Shown here: positions 16,526 through 24,616 of the stretch, piece after piece
How positions within the stretch are numbered: position 1 is the stretch's first letter
Layout of the letters: every line of letters starts with the position of its first letter
Notes under the pieces: model-generated
Database searches by the model: none
Told to the model about the DNA's origin: nothing
Seen by the model: only the letters and a program-made list of their open reading frames with translations
Assembly (NCBI GenBank): GCA_934699135.1
Contig: CAKUVM010000019.1
Coordinates: 1 to 30,325 of the forward strand
Direction of reading: 5' to 3'
Source: an uncultured Bacteroidales bacterium
Lineage (GTDB): Bacteria > Bacteroidota > Bacteroidia > Bacteroidales > Marinilabiliaceae
Length of the DNA stretch: 30,325 nt
Translations under genes and position numbers: made by a program

Positions 16526-16533
16526 TAGTTTTG
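16526..16533 (+). promoter_or_regulatory. -7 promoter element before the GNAT gene
   Basis: TAGTTTTG, an exact match to TAnnTTTG, 25 bases before the GTG at 16559. No TTTG at the ideal -33 spacing. A short inverted repeat aaatgcg-tttttt-cgcattt (16468-16487) lies about 40 bases upstream, in the region shared with the divergent rnr gene, and could be an operator or just a weak hairpin. Confidence 0.5.
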
Positions 16534-16558
16534 GGATGCGGATAAGGCGCAAAAGACA

Positions 16559-17074
16559 GTGAAAACCCGACTAGAAAGAATAATGAGTACCGACGACCCG
16601 CTTTATTTGGACACAGAGCGGCTCATGATGTCGTCATTTCCGGAAGACGAACGCAGGCCCATTGAGGAGCAGAGGCACTTGACGGACAACGACCCTCACT
16701 TTCATCCGCACGCCATCATCCATGACGGCCACCTGTGCGGACTGGCCAACACGTGGCACTTCGACGGCGTGCGATACATAGAGCATTTGGCCATCATGCC
16801 GTCACAGCGCGCGCACGGCATAGCCTCGGACGTGCTTACGATACTGAAGTCCGGTGGCGACCCAATAATTTTGGAGGTTGAGCCACCCATGACGGATGAG
16901 GCCAGACGCAGAGTTGCCTTTTATGAGCACAACGGCTTCCGCCTCTTGAACTTTGACTATGAGCAACCATGGGATGATGAGCGCGGCCACGTGGAGCAGG
17001 TCAAGATGGACCTTATGGTATGGGGTGACATACCCAACCTAGACGAGGTGGTGGAAAAGGTGAAGCTAGTGTAA
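16559..17074 (+). CDS. GNAT family N-acetyltransferase
   Basis: A 171-residue acetyl-CoA-dependent acetyltransferase of unknown substrate. The GNAT fold is recognisable: an N-terminal strand and helix (LERIMSTDDPLY, then LMMSSFPEDERRP), a central strand YIEHLAIMP (about 62-70), the acetyl-CoA pyrophosphate loop around SQRAHGIASDVL (about 71-82, a variant of Q/R-x-x-G-x-G/A), and a late block ending RRVAFYEHNGFRLL. The GTG at 16559 is preferred over ATG 16583 because it restores the first beta-strand seen in relatives. The C-terminal extension after LDEVVEKV is short. Confidence 0.8.
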   Translation: MKTRLERIMSTDDPLYLDTERLMMSSFPEDERRPIEEQRHLTDNDPHFHPHAIIHDGHLCGLANTWHFDGVRYIEHLAIMPSQRAHGIASDVLTILKSGGDPIILEVEPPMTDEARRRVAFYEHNGFRLLNFDYEQPWDDERGHVEQVKMDLMVWGDIPNLDEVVEKVKLV

Positions 17075-17138
17075 TCGTCACAGAAAAACAGTTGAAAATT
17101 ACTATCTTGCAGGCGTAACATAAAAAACAGCGGCAGAC

Positions 17139-18041
17139 ATGGTGACGATAGCTAACCCCATATACGACGTGGTGTTCAAATACCTCTTCGAGGACCTGAG
17201 GATTGCCAAGGTCATCATCGCGTCCCTCATAGCGGAGGAGGGGCGGGTACTGGCCGTCAGGCCACTGAGGAACGAGGTGGTGGAGCAGGCCGATGAGGGG
17301 AGGCCCAGACTCCTCAGGCTGGACTTCTCCGCCAAGGTCGAGCTCGCGGGCGGAAAGGTTGTGGAGGTATGCATCGAGATACAGAAAGTGCTGAAGACGA
17401 GCGAGATATGCAGGTTCAGAAGCTACCTCGCCTCGCAATACTGCTCCGACGCCAACAAGGACAAGGAGGGCAGGCCGCTGCACATCATCTCCATCTACAT
17501 CCTCGGGCACAACATCGCGGGGCTGGAACTCCCAATAACGTACGTCAAGAACGTCATAAAGGACAAGGACGGGGTCGTCTTCGAGCCCGCCAGCCCAATA
17601 GAGTTCGTAGAGGCCCTCACGAGCGAGATGGTCATTGTGCAGGCGAGGCGAATCCCAAGGCAGAGGAACTCGAGGCTCGAGAAGATCCTCAACTTCTTCA
17701 GGGTCGGGGACGACGGGCGGTTCGACAGGCACGTGAGCGTGGACTATGACGAAGACGAGAAAGACGTGGAGATCGTCAACATTGTGCGCAGGCTTGAGGC
17801 CGCGCTCATCAACGAGAACGTCAGGAGGCAGATCGACATTGAGAAGGAGCTCTACATTGACGAGCAGGACATGAAGGAGGGGTGGGCGAAGTTCCACAAG
17901 GCCGAGAGGGAGCTGGAGCAGGAGCAAAAACGACGGGAAGAGGCGGAGAGAAACGCCTCTCTGCTGAAAGAGCGGCTCCGACAGGCCTACCGCGAGATGG
18001 GCATGAGGGATGACGACATAGACAACATACTGAAAGGCTGA
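17139..18041 (+). CDS. Rpn family PD-(D/E)XK nuclease / putative transposase-like protein
   Basis: A 300-residue protein of the PDDEXK_2 (Rpn, recombination-promoting nuclease) family, common in multicopy in Bacteroidales. It opens with the typical NPIYDVVFKYLFED, and the nuclease core shows D62 (LRLDFSAKV) and E80-x-Q82 (CIEIQK), the expected catalytic residues. The C-terminal third is a charged coiled coil (about 255-290). No transposase partner or terminal inverted repeats were found around it. Arg codon use is unusual: 18 of 30 arginines are AGG, whereas flanking genes favour CGC. That suggests relatively recent transfer or intragenomic spread. The actual function of these proteins in Bacteroidales is not settled. 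Confidence 0.85.
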   Translation: MVTIANPIYDVVFKYLFEDLRIAKVIIASLIAEEGRVLAVRPLRNEVVEQADEGRPRLLRLDFSAKVELAGGKVVEVCIEIQKVLKTSEICRFRSYLASQYCSDANKDKEGRPLHIISIYILGHNIAGLELPITYVKNVIKDKDGVVFEPASPIEFVEALTSEMVIVQARRIPRQRNSRLEKILNFFRVGDDGRFDRHVSVDYDEDEKDVEIVNIVRRLEAALINENVRRQIDIEKELYIDEQDMKEGWAKFHKAERELEQEQKRREEAERNASLLKERLRQAYREMGMRDDDIDNILKG

Positions 18042-18056
18042 ACAATAACTTTAGAT

Positions 18057-18782
18057 ATGAAAACCAGTAAGATAGCGACCTTTGCCGCTCTGTGCGTTTT
18101 TGCGACCGCTTGTGCAAATGGCGGACATCAGGAAGACGCGGCACAACAAAAAACTTTCGCAGTATTAGGAGACTCGTACTCCACTTTCATCAACGCGGTT
18201 TCGCCAGACACAAACTACGTGTGGTATACGCCACATGAGATTGAGGCGGGAAACACTGACGTGGACTCCGCCTCTCAAATGTGGTGGAGCATTATGGCTG
18301 ACAGTCTGAACATTAAGCTCCTGCAAAACAATTCTTTCTCAGGGGCCACCATATGCAATCGCGGGTACAACGGCGATGACTACGCTGACAGATCTTTCAT
18401 CACGCGGCTAAGCAATTTGCCACAGGCCGACATGATATTCATCTTTGGCGGGACTAACGACAGCTGGGCCGGCGCACCCGCGGGAAGCTACGACTTTGAG
18501 ACTTTCAGCCCGGACAGCCTGTACACATTCCGACCTGCCATGGCACTCCTGCTTAAAACCCTGCGCGAAAAGCAGCCGCAAGCTCAGCTTTTTGTGCTTA
18601 TCAACAGTCAGTTAAGAAACGAAATATCAGAATCCATGATGGCCATAGCCGACCACTACGGAGCCTGCTACGTCACACTCTACGATATTGACAAAAGATG
18701 CGGGCACCCGACGCGGGCGGGCCAACGCTCCATTGCCATACAGACCATAAAGGCAATCCGCAAAGCTACAGCGCGCACATAA
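18057..18782 (+). CDS. SGNH/GDSL-hydrolase lipoprotein
   Basis: A 241-residue probable esterase anchored as a lipoprotein (lipobox FATAC, C19). SGNH blocks are present: nucleophile S40 in LGDSYS, a Gly block near NNSFSGATI (91-99), N134 in FGGTND, and H217 in GHPTRAGQ. Substrates of this superfamily range from lipids to acetylated glycans and cannot be chosen here. It starts 15 bases after the Rpn stop and is followed by a strong terminator. Its codon use is less GC-biased than its neighbours, with more A/T-ending codons. Confidence 0.85.
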   Translation: MKTSKIATFAALCVFATACANGGHQEDAAQQKTFAVLGDSYSTFINAVSPDTNYVWYTPHEIEAGNTDVDSASQMWWSIMADSLNIKLLQNNSFSGATICNRGYNGDDYADRSFITRLSNLPQADMIFIFGGTNDSWAGAPAGSYDFETFSPDSLYTFRPAMALLLKTLREKQPQAQLFVLINSQLRNEISESMMAIADHYGACYVTLYDIDKRCGHPTRAGQRSIAIQTIKAIRKATART

Positions 18783-18806
18783 CGTTTGGCATCTGATGAT
18801 GCGCCA

Positions 18807-18850
18807 CCGGCTCAAGAGTCAAAAGACTCTTGAGCCGGCTTTTTTATTTT
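18807..18850 (+). terminator. Strong terminator after the SGNH hydrolase
   Basis: A perfect 14-base inverted repeat (18807-18820 with 18825-18838), loop aaaa, followed by a long T-rich tract. It isolates the cytochrome/imelysin cluster from upstream transcription. Confidence 0.95.
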
Positions 18851-18872
18851 ATCTAGCACCAATACTCAAATG

Positions 18873-18937
18873 TGGGTATTGCTTCGCACAACCATGACTT
18901 GGATTGCGTCTAAAAACCGTCACTTATGGGTATTACT
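18873..18937 (+). repeat. Direct repeats in the promoter region of the cytochrome/imelysin cluster
   Basis: tgggtattgct (18873-18883) and tgggtattact (18927-18937) agree at 10 of 11 positions and are 54 bases apart. The second copy overlaps the place where a -33 element would sit relative to the -7 box at 18956. This is a plausible operator for a regulator, but no regulator gene is nearby and no known binding motif is matched. Confidence 0.45.
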
Positions 18938-18955
18938 CACGAATAAGAACAAATC

Positions 18956-18963
18956 TAAATTTG
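18956..18963 (+). promoter_or_regulatory. -7 promoter element of the porin-imelysin-cytochrome cluster
   Basis: TAAATTTG followed by C, identical to the cysK -7 box, 44 bases before the ATG at 19008. The ideal -33 position (18933-18936) reads ttac, a poor match, so the promoter may need an activator bound at the nearby direct repeats. Its position excludes the upstream in-frame ATG at 18870 as the start. Confidence 0.65.
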
Positions 18964-19007
18964 CGGTCGGAAATAAGGGAACTATTCCTCCCTTACAACA
19001 GACAACA

Positions 19008-20402
19008 ATGAAACCATCACCTCAATGCTCCATTATTGCCGCGGCGGCGCTTTTGCTTGCCCAGACGGCAACGGCGCAAGACAACCAGACGGCAACGGAG
19101 CCAGACGCCCACACGGGCGCCACGGCTGTGCGGCGGCAGACCGCAGATGCGCAACAGACGCAAGAGACCGACTTCGAAAGCTACAACAAATTCCGCATCG
19201 GCGGCTACGGCGAGCTTGTGGCCTCTTTCCTAAACTACGGGCAGAACCGGTTCTATGGCGGCACGGACAACAGCGACAAGCGGCGCACCATCGCCATGCC
19301 GCGCGTGGTTCTCGCCGGAGACTACCGTTTCAATGCAGATTGGAACTTGGGCATGGAGATTGAGTTCGAGGCGGGCGGCGTTGGCATTGAGCAAGAGTTG
19401 GAGAAGACGGAGAACCTGGAATATGAGACCGAGATGGAGAAAGGCGGCGAGGTGGCGTTGGAGCAATTTCACCTCACCAGGCTCGTTGGCCGCTCATTCA
19501 ACATCCGCGCCGGCCACCAGATTGTCACCATCGGGCTTACAAACTCCCACCACGAGCCCATCAACTTTTTCGGCACTTCGCGACCCGAGGGCGAGACAGT
19601 TATAATCCCCTCCACGTGGCATGAGACGGGTCTTTCGTTCTTCGGCGACTTTGGCCGGCGCAAGGCGTCCTTTAGCTACGAGGCCATGGTCGTGGCCGGC
19701 CTCAACCCGGACGGCTTCGGCCGCGACAACTGGGTGGGCAGTGGCAAGCAAGGTCTCTTTGAGGTGGACAACTTCACGTCTCCCGCCTACGTGGGCCGCC
19801 TCAATTGGAACGGCATCCGCGGCTTGAGGGTCGGGGCTTCCGCCTATTTTGTCAAAGACGTGACCAAGAACGCGGATAAGCCATATAAATATAGCAGCGT
19901 GGGGGCCTCTAAACTTGTCATTTGGTCTTTTGACGCCCAATACAAGAACCCGTACGTCACCATCCGCGCCAACTATATCAAGGGCAATCTTGAGAATGCC
20001 GCCAAAATCTCTGCGGTGACGCTGTCTAACAAGTCGAGCTATCATCACGGCCTAGAGCGTCCCGTGGCCAAAAACGCATTGGCCTATGGCATCGAGGCCG
20101 GCGCGAACCTCAAAAACATATTCTATCGCAGGGACCGCGGGCCTGTGTTCTACCCCTTCGCCCGCTACGAATATTACAACCCGCAGGAGGAGGCTGACAA
20201 GGGAGCCACGGTCGACGTGCGCTGCCAAGTGTCAAAGTGGACGGCCGGCCTCAACTGGTTCGCGCTGCCCAACCTCGTGGTGAAGGCAGATTGGACAACT
20301 CGCCACATTGGCACAAACGACCCGTTCGGCTCTTCGGACTATGCCGCAGAGAATGAGTTCTCTATCGGAATCGCTTACGTCGGGTGGTTCGTCCGCAAAT
20401 AG
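19008..20402 (+). CDS. Outer-membrane porin, first of the cluster
   Basis: A 464-residue predicted beta-barrel. The start at ATG 19008 gives a signal peptide ending ATAQD; an ATG at 18870 lies upstream of the promoter. After a Thr/Gln/Ala-rich linker (about 25-60), strands alternate regularly: FRIGGYGELVASFLNY, LGMEIEFEAGG, FNIRAGHQIVTIGL, ASFSYEAMVVAGL, LVVKADWTTRH. The last strand is FSIGIAYVGWFVRK, with aromatic residues near the end. It resembles Bacteroidota porins annotated as porin or phosphate-selective porin-like. It heads a seven-gene run containing an imelysin, two heme proteins and a second porin, so its cargo may be iron, a chelate or a small redox substrate. That role is inferred from position only. 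Confidence 0.75.
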   Translation: MKPSPQCSIIAAAALLLAQTATAQDNQTATEPDAHTGATAVRRQTADAQQTQETDFESYNKFRIGGYGELVASFLNYGQNRFYGGTDNSDKRRTIAMPRVVLAGDYRFNADWNLGMEIEFEAGGVGIEQELEKTENLEYETEMEKGGEVALEQFHLTRLVGRSFNIRAGHQIVTIGLTNSHHEPINFFGTSRPEGETVIIPSTWHETGLSFFGDFGRRKASFSYEAMVVAGLNPDGFGRDNWVGSGKQGLFEVDNFTSPAYVGRLNWNGIRGLRVGASAYFVKDVTKNADKPYKYSSVGASKLVIWSFDAQYKNPYVTIRANYIKGNLENAAKISAVTLSNKSSYHHGLERPVAKNALAYGIEAGANLKNIFYRRDRGPVFYPFARYEYYNPQEEADKGATVDVRCQVSKWTAGLNWFALPNLVVKADWTTRHIGTNDPFGSSDYAAENEFSIGIAYVGWFVRK

Positions 20403-20458
20403 GATATCATTCTAAAAGGACATAAACGCACTAACACAAAAACAAACTTCAGAGACAA

Positions 20459-21613
20459 ATGAACAAAAAGCTTCTCTCCATTGCGGCCATCGCAGCCTGC
20501 ATGACACTATCGTTCTCCGCCTGCGATGACGATGACAAGAACAACGGCAAAAACGACAACGGGGGCGATCCCGATGTTGCGACTAACCTTGATTGCACGG
20601 CAGACAACGTCAAGAGCTGGGGCAACTATATGAAGATTGTCGCAAAGCTCCTTGTTGACGACGCCACGACACTCAACAACAAGTGGACCACCTCCACGGA
20701 GTATGAGGGCGGCACGAACTACGCCAACTACTTCAAGTCTAAGAACGGCCTTGAGGCCGCCGAAGAGATCGTTGACGGCTGCAACGAAATTGCCAACGAG
20801 GTGGGCGAGGCCAAGATTGGCGACCCGCTCAACCTCTATAACAGTGGCGAGACCACCAAGGCGCTTTACGCCGTGGAGTCGTGGTACAGCTGGCACTCTC
20901 GTGACGACTATAGCAACAACATCCTCTCCATCCGCAACTCCTACTTCGGCACCCTCGATGGCACCGTGAGCGAGAAGTCCCTCTCCGCAGCCGTAAAGGC
21001 CCTCAACCCGGAGCTGGACGCGAAATTGGTGGGCGAGATCGAGGCCGCACGCGCCGCGATCCAGGCCATTCCGCAGCCATTCCGCAACAACATCAACAGC
21101 CCCGAGGCCCTGGCTGCTCAGAAGGCTTGCAACACTTTGGCAGAGAGCCTGACCAGCGACCTCAAAGGCGCACTGGAGAAGATCGGCGAAAAAACGCTAA
21201 AGGAGGCCGTTGCCAACTATGTGGACGCTGTGGTTGTCCCGACCTACGCCAACTTGAAGAAAGGCAATGAGGCTCTCAAGGCTGCCGTTGACGCTTTTGC
21301 AGCCAACCCGTCTGACGACGCTTTTGAGGATTGCGCCAACGCTTGGCTCGATGCCCGTCAGCCTTGGGAGACTAGCGAGGCTTTCCTCTTCGGCCCTGTG
21401 GCTGACCTTGGCCTCGACCCCAATATGGACTCTTGGCCTCTGGACCAGAACGGCATATACAACGTGCTGACATCTGGCAAGTATGAGGATCTCAACTGGA
21501 GCGGCGACTTCGATGAGGACAATGACGCCATCGCCAAGGCGCAGTCCCTCCGCGGTTACCACACGTTGGAGTATCTCATCTTCAAAGACGGTAAGGCTCG
21601 CACCATCAAATAG
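20459..21613 (+). CDS. Imelysin-family lipoprotein, circularly permuted form
   Basis: A 384-residue all-helical lipoprotein (lipobox SFSAC, C22) of the imelysin superfamily (MEROPS M75), linked to bacterial iron uptake and thought not to be a true peptidase. The blocks that normally end the protein come first: ALYAVESWYSWHSRDDYSNN, ILSIRNSYFGT, then LNPELDAKL ... IQAIPQPF. The blocks that normally begin it come last: VVVPTYANLKKGNEAL, ARQPWETSEAFLFGP, MDSWPLDQNGIYN, and GxHxxE as GYHTLE (366-371), 13 residues from the end. This permuted order is known from a Bacteroides ovatus imelysin-like structure. The gene lies between a porin and a di-heme oxidoreductase gene. Confidence 0.93.
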   Translation: MNKKLLSIAAIAACMTLSFSACDDDDKNNGKNDNGGDPDVATNLDCTADNVKSWGNYMKIVAKLLVDDATTLNNKWTTSTEYEGGTNYANYFKSKNGLEAAEEIVDGCNEIANEVGEAKIGDPLNLYNSGETTKALYAVESWYSWHSRDDYSNNILSIRNSYFGTLDGTVSEKSLSAAVKALNPELDAKLVGEIEAARAAIQAIPQPFRNNINSPEALAAQKACNTLAESLTSDLKGALEKIGEKTLKEAVANYVDAVVVPTYANLKKGNEALKAAVDAFAANPSDDAFEDCANAWLDARQPWETSEAFLFGPVADLGLDPNMDSWPLDQNGIYNVLTSGKYEDLNWSGDFDEDNDAIAKAQSLRGYHTLEYLIFKDGKARTIK

Positions 21614-21678
21614 GGAAACCATTTATCCCAAAAATCTGACAGCGAAGTGAACTAAACGCTAGTTGTCATTCTGATCCG

Positions 21679-21713
21679 GTGAAGGAGGAGACGCTATGGC
21701 TCTCTTCCTTCAC
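21679..21713 (+). other. Hairpin between imelysin and di-heme oxidoreductase genes
   Basis: Arms 21679-21691 and 21701-21713 form a 13-base stem with one G-T pair and a nine-base loop. No T run follows directly; the next T-rich stretch begins about 17 bases later. It may be a partial terminator, processing site or stability element that sets different levels of imelysin and downstream cytochrome mRNA. Confidence 0.5.
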
Positions 21714-21744
21714 ATTGTGCTGTAAAATGTTTTTGTGTAAGAGA

Positions 21745-23295
21745 ATGAATACAATGACAAGACACTTGCCTGTGGCTCTCGCGCCTATGCTGCTGCTTGC
21801 CTTGGCCTCTTGCGATGAAGACTCCGAGGGGCTGGACGGCTTCTGCATGGAGCATTCGAGGGACTTGGAGCAGTATCACCTCTCGGCAGGGACGTCGACC
21901 ATCTTCTACAACTCCAGTAAAGCGTATGACGTTGACGCGGAGTGGCTCTCAGGCAAATACGCGGCTCGCTTCCAAGCCGGCAACCGCCTCTATGACAATG
22001 TGACGGACAACTACGGCCCTGTCTATGGCGGTTATTCGTGCGCCTCGTGCCATATGAACGCGGGGCGAACGTCTCCAAGCGTGTGGAACCAGGTGGGCAC
22101 CGACCCCGACGGCACGCCCGTCTATGGCTCCGGCACCAACGGAATGTCCGCGATGCTGGTCTATGTGGCACGCAAGAACGGGGTCTTCTTCCAGGGCTAC
22201 GGGCGCGTGCTCCACGACCAGTCAATATATGGAGTGACGGCAGAGGGCAAGTTGGAAGTCCGCTATGACTATGAGGCCGGCACATTCCCCGACGGGCAAC
22301 CCTATGAATTGGCTCACCCGAACTACACCGTGGTGAAATGGTACAAGAAGATGTGGGACAGCGTGAAAAAGGACTCTGTCGAGATTAAACCTGAAGACCT
22401 TTTCTGCTCTGTCCGCATTCCCTTGCGCCATGTGGGCATGGGACAGATGATGGCCTTGGACCGCAGCGAGATAGAGGAGCTGGCGGCGCAGAGCAACTAC
22501 CCCGAATATGGAATATCGGGACGTTGCAACTACGTGACTGAAAAGGGAGTGCGCGGCGTAGGGCTGTCGGGCAACAAGGCGCAGCACCTTGACCTGACCG
22601 TGGAGCTGGGATTCTCCAGTGACATGGGCGCGACCAACTCTCGCTACCCGGAAGAGGTGTGCGAAGGCCAGAGCCAAATGACGGAAGGCTCCATGATGGG
22701 GCTGACGTATGACAAGCTGGACGTCTCGGCCGAAGATATGGAGGACGTGGACCTCTACATGCACAGCCTCGGGGTGCCGGCCCGCAGGAAAGGCAGCACC
22801 ACTGTGAACGTGACGCTGACCAAGAGCGATGGCGACACAGAGACCATGACTGAGCGAGAGGCCGTGGAGAGGGGCGAGAAGATGTTCTATCAGGCCAAGT
22901 GCCACTTGTGCCACGTCACCACCCTCCACACGCGCCCGCGCGGGGCCTCGCTGCTTTGCGGCACTGAACTTCCATGGTTGGGGTCGCAGACCATCCACCC
23001 TTATTCTGACTATCTGCTCCACGACATGGGATCCGAGATCATGGGCGTTGGCCTCAATGACAACTACACAAGCGGACTGGCCCGCGGAAATGAGTGGCGA
23101 ACCACGCCTCTGTGGGGCGTGGGGCTGCAAAAGAAGGTGAACGGCCACACTTATTTCCTCCATGACGGCAGGGCGCGCAACCTGACCGAGGCCATCCTCT
23201 GGCACGGAGGCGAGGGCGAGGCCTCGAAGAACCTCTTCAAAAACATGGACAGGGCTGATCGCGAAGCCCTAATCAAATTCCTAGAGTCACTCTAG
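21745..23295 (+). CDS. Di-heme oxidoreductase (DHOR/MauG-like) lipoprotein
   Basis: A 516-residue lipoprotein (lipobox LASC, C23) with two c-type heme motifs: C99-A-S-C-H103 in GYSCASCHMNAGR, and C386-H-L-C-H390 in AKCHLCHVTTLH. The C-terminus carries the family block WRTTPLWGVGLQ followed by FLHDGRARNLTEAILWHGGE. This is the di-heme oxidoreductase (DUF1111) family, related to di-heme peroxidases. ATG 21745 (or 21754) is chosen for the lipoprotein signal; the upstream frame runs through a hairpin. Members are often encoded beside imelysins in other phyla, as here. The heme must be attached outside the inner membrane, by the CcsBA system encoded downstream. Electron donor and substrate are unknown. 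Confidence 0.9.
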   Translation: MNTMTRHLPVALAPMLLLALASCDEDSEGLDGFCMEHSRDLEQYHLSAGTSTIFYNSSKAYDVDAEWLSGKYAARFQAGNRLYDNVTDNYGPVYGGYSCASCHMNAGRTSPSVWNQVGTDPDGTPVYGSGTNGMSAMLVYVARKNGVFFQGYGRVLHDQSIYGVTAEGKLEVRYDYEAGTFPDGQPYELAHPNYTVVKWYKKMWDSVKKDSVEIKPEDLFCSVRIPLRHVGMGQMMALDRSEIEELAAQSNYPEYGISGRCNYVTEKGVRGVGLSGNKAQHLDLTVELGFSSDMGATNSRYPEEVCEGQSQMTEGSMMGLTYDKLDVSAEDMEDVDLYMHSLGVPARRKGSTTVNVTLTKSDGDTETMTEREAVERGEKMFYQAKCHLCHVTTLHTRPRGASLLCGTELPWLGSQTIHPYSDYLLHDMGSEIMGVGLNDNYTSGLARGNEWRTTPLWGVGLQKKVNGHTYFLHDGRARNLTEAILWHGGEGEASKNLFKNMDRADREALIKFLESL

Positions 23296-23348
23296 GATGG
23301 ACACACAGACCAAAATTTCACAAACATATCTCATAGCAAAGCAAGACA

Positions 23349-24587
23349 ATGAAACCACTATACTTGGCGGCCGTGGCCGCAATGGCGTCACAAACGCTTA
23401 TGGCGCAAGACGGAGCAACGACAATGGCGGAGGCACAGCAGTTCGATGCAGAGAACGGCGTGGTCACCATAGGCAGCGACCGAATGTTCCAAATTGAGAG
23501 CGCGAACAAGCAGTTCTCCTTCAAGCCATACCTGATGCTCCAGACCACGGCGAACTATAACTATTATGATGACGAGGGTCTCGACAAGGCCTATAACCAA
23601 GACAACGTCGCCAACTCCGGCTTCGCCATCCCCTACGCCGTGCTGGGATTCACGGGCAAGGCTTTCAACCACATCACGTACAACCTCTCCATCAACGCGG
23701 CGGCATCGGGCGCGGGCATTCTCCAGCAGGCATGGTTTGACGTGAAGGTGAACAACGGCTTCGCCGTGCGCGCAGGCAAATTCAAGACCCCATTCTCCAG
23801 CGCCTACCTCACCACACTGGGCGAGACCCTGATGCCAGTCCTGCCCGTCTCTCTGACGGCTCAGACCATCATGCCCTACTCGCTCAATGCCGTCTGCCCG
23901 AAGATAGGCACCGGGTTCGACCTCGGCGTCATGTTCCACGGCAATTTCTGCCCGCAGATGGGTTATGAGGTAGGCTTCTTCAACGGCACCGGATCGGGCA
24001 CTAACAGCGCGACAAAAACGTTGTCAGACGACTGGCACATCCCCTCACTGCTCTACGCCGCGCGCTTGGCGTGGACTCCGTTTGGCGTCATGCCGCGCAC
24101 CCAAGGCAACGCGAAGCTCCTGAATGAGAACAAGCTCGAGGTGGCGCTCTCGGGCAGCGTCAACGTGGAGAGCGAGAGCGAGAGCACCAACGACACCCGC
24201 GCGGGCCTCGAGGTGTCTTACCTCCACAACCGCCTCTATCTGGCCTGCGAGGCATACCTGATGCACGTCGGCTTCACAGACAGGCAGAAGATAGACGAGA
24301 CGTATAACTACTGGGGCGGCTACGTCCAGGCCGGATATTTTGTACACCGCCTTTGGCAGGTGACCGCGCGATATGACTTCTACGACCGCAACGGCACCAA
24401 TAAAGACGGCTTGCTCAACAGCCCGGCTGTGGGCTTCAACCACTTCATTCGAAACAGCGGCCTCAAGCTCTCCGCCATGTACCAGTTCATTGGCCGCACG
24501 GGCCATGAGACGCAGCTGGACCGCGACAATGACGATCTGGGCGTGGCCAAGCACAGCGCTTGCGTCATGCTGCAATACACGTTCTAA
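23349..24587 (+). CDS. Outer-membrane porin, second of the cluster (porin O/P-like)
   Basis: A 412-residue beta-barrel with a signal peptide ending TLMAQ. Strands include FKPYLMLQTTANYNYY, YAVLGFTGKAFNHITYNLSI, the AWFDVKVNNGFAVRAGKFKTPF block typical of phosphate-selective porin O/P-like proteins, YVQAGYFVHRLWQVTARYDFYD, and a final strand ACVMLQYTF ending in Phe as outer-membrane proteins usually do. It is distinct in sequence from the first porin in the cluster. It lies 53 bases after the di-heme oxidoreductase and before the mono-heme lipoprotein. Substrate unknown; the name O/P-like does not establish phosphate transport. Confidence 0.8.
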   Translation: MKPLYLAAVAAMASQTLMAQDGATTMAEAQQFDAENGVVTIGSDRMFQIESANKQFSFKPYLMLQTTANYNYYDDEGLDKAYNQDNVANSGFAIPYAVLGFTGKAFNHITYNLSINAAASGAGILQQAWFDVKVNNGFAVRAGKFKTPFSSAYLTTLGETLMPVLPVSLTAQTIMPYSLNAVCPKIGTGFDLGVMFHGNFCPQMGYEVGFFNGTGSGTNSATKTLSDDWHIPSLLYAARLAWTPFGVMPRTQGNAKLLNENKLEVALSGSVNVESESESTNDTRAGLEVSYLHNRLYLACEAYLMHVGFTDRQKIDETYNYWGGYVQAGYFVHRLWQVTARYDFYDRNGTNKDGLLNSPAVGFNHFIRNSGLKLSAMYQFIGRTGHETQLDRDNDDLGVAKHSACVMLQYTF

Positions 24588-24616
24588 TTTTTTCGGCACT
24601 GTAACACATGGCTGTT

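Noticed and set aside
17075..18056. Complete insertion sequence around the Rpn gene.
   Set aside because: No terminal inverted repeats or target duplications were found on inspection, and Rpn proteins commonly occur alone.
18870..19007. N-terminal extension of the first porin from ATG 18870.
   Set aside because: It would span the -7 promoter box at 18956 and hide the signal peptide that begins at 19008.
20459..21613. Imelysin as a truncated canonical protein.
   Set aside because: Both halves are present in full but in reversed order, which fits a permutation and not a truncation.
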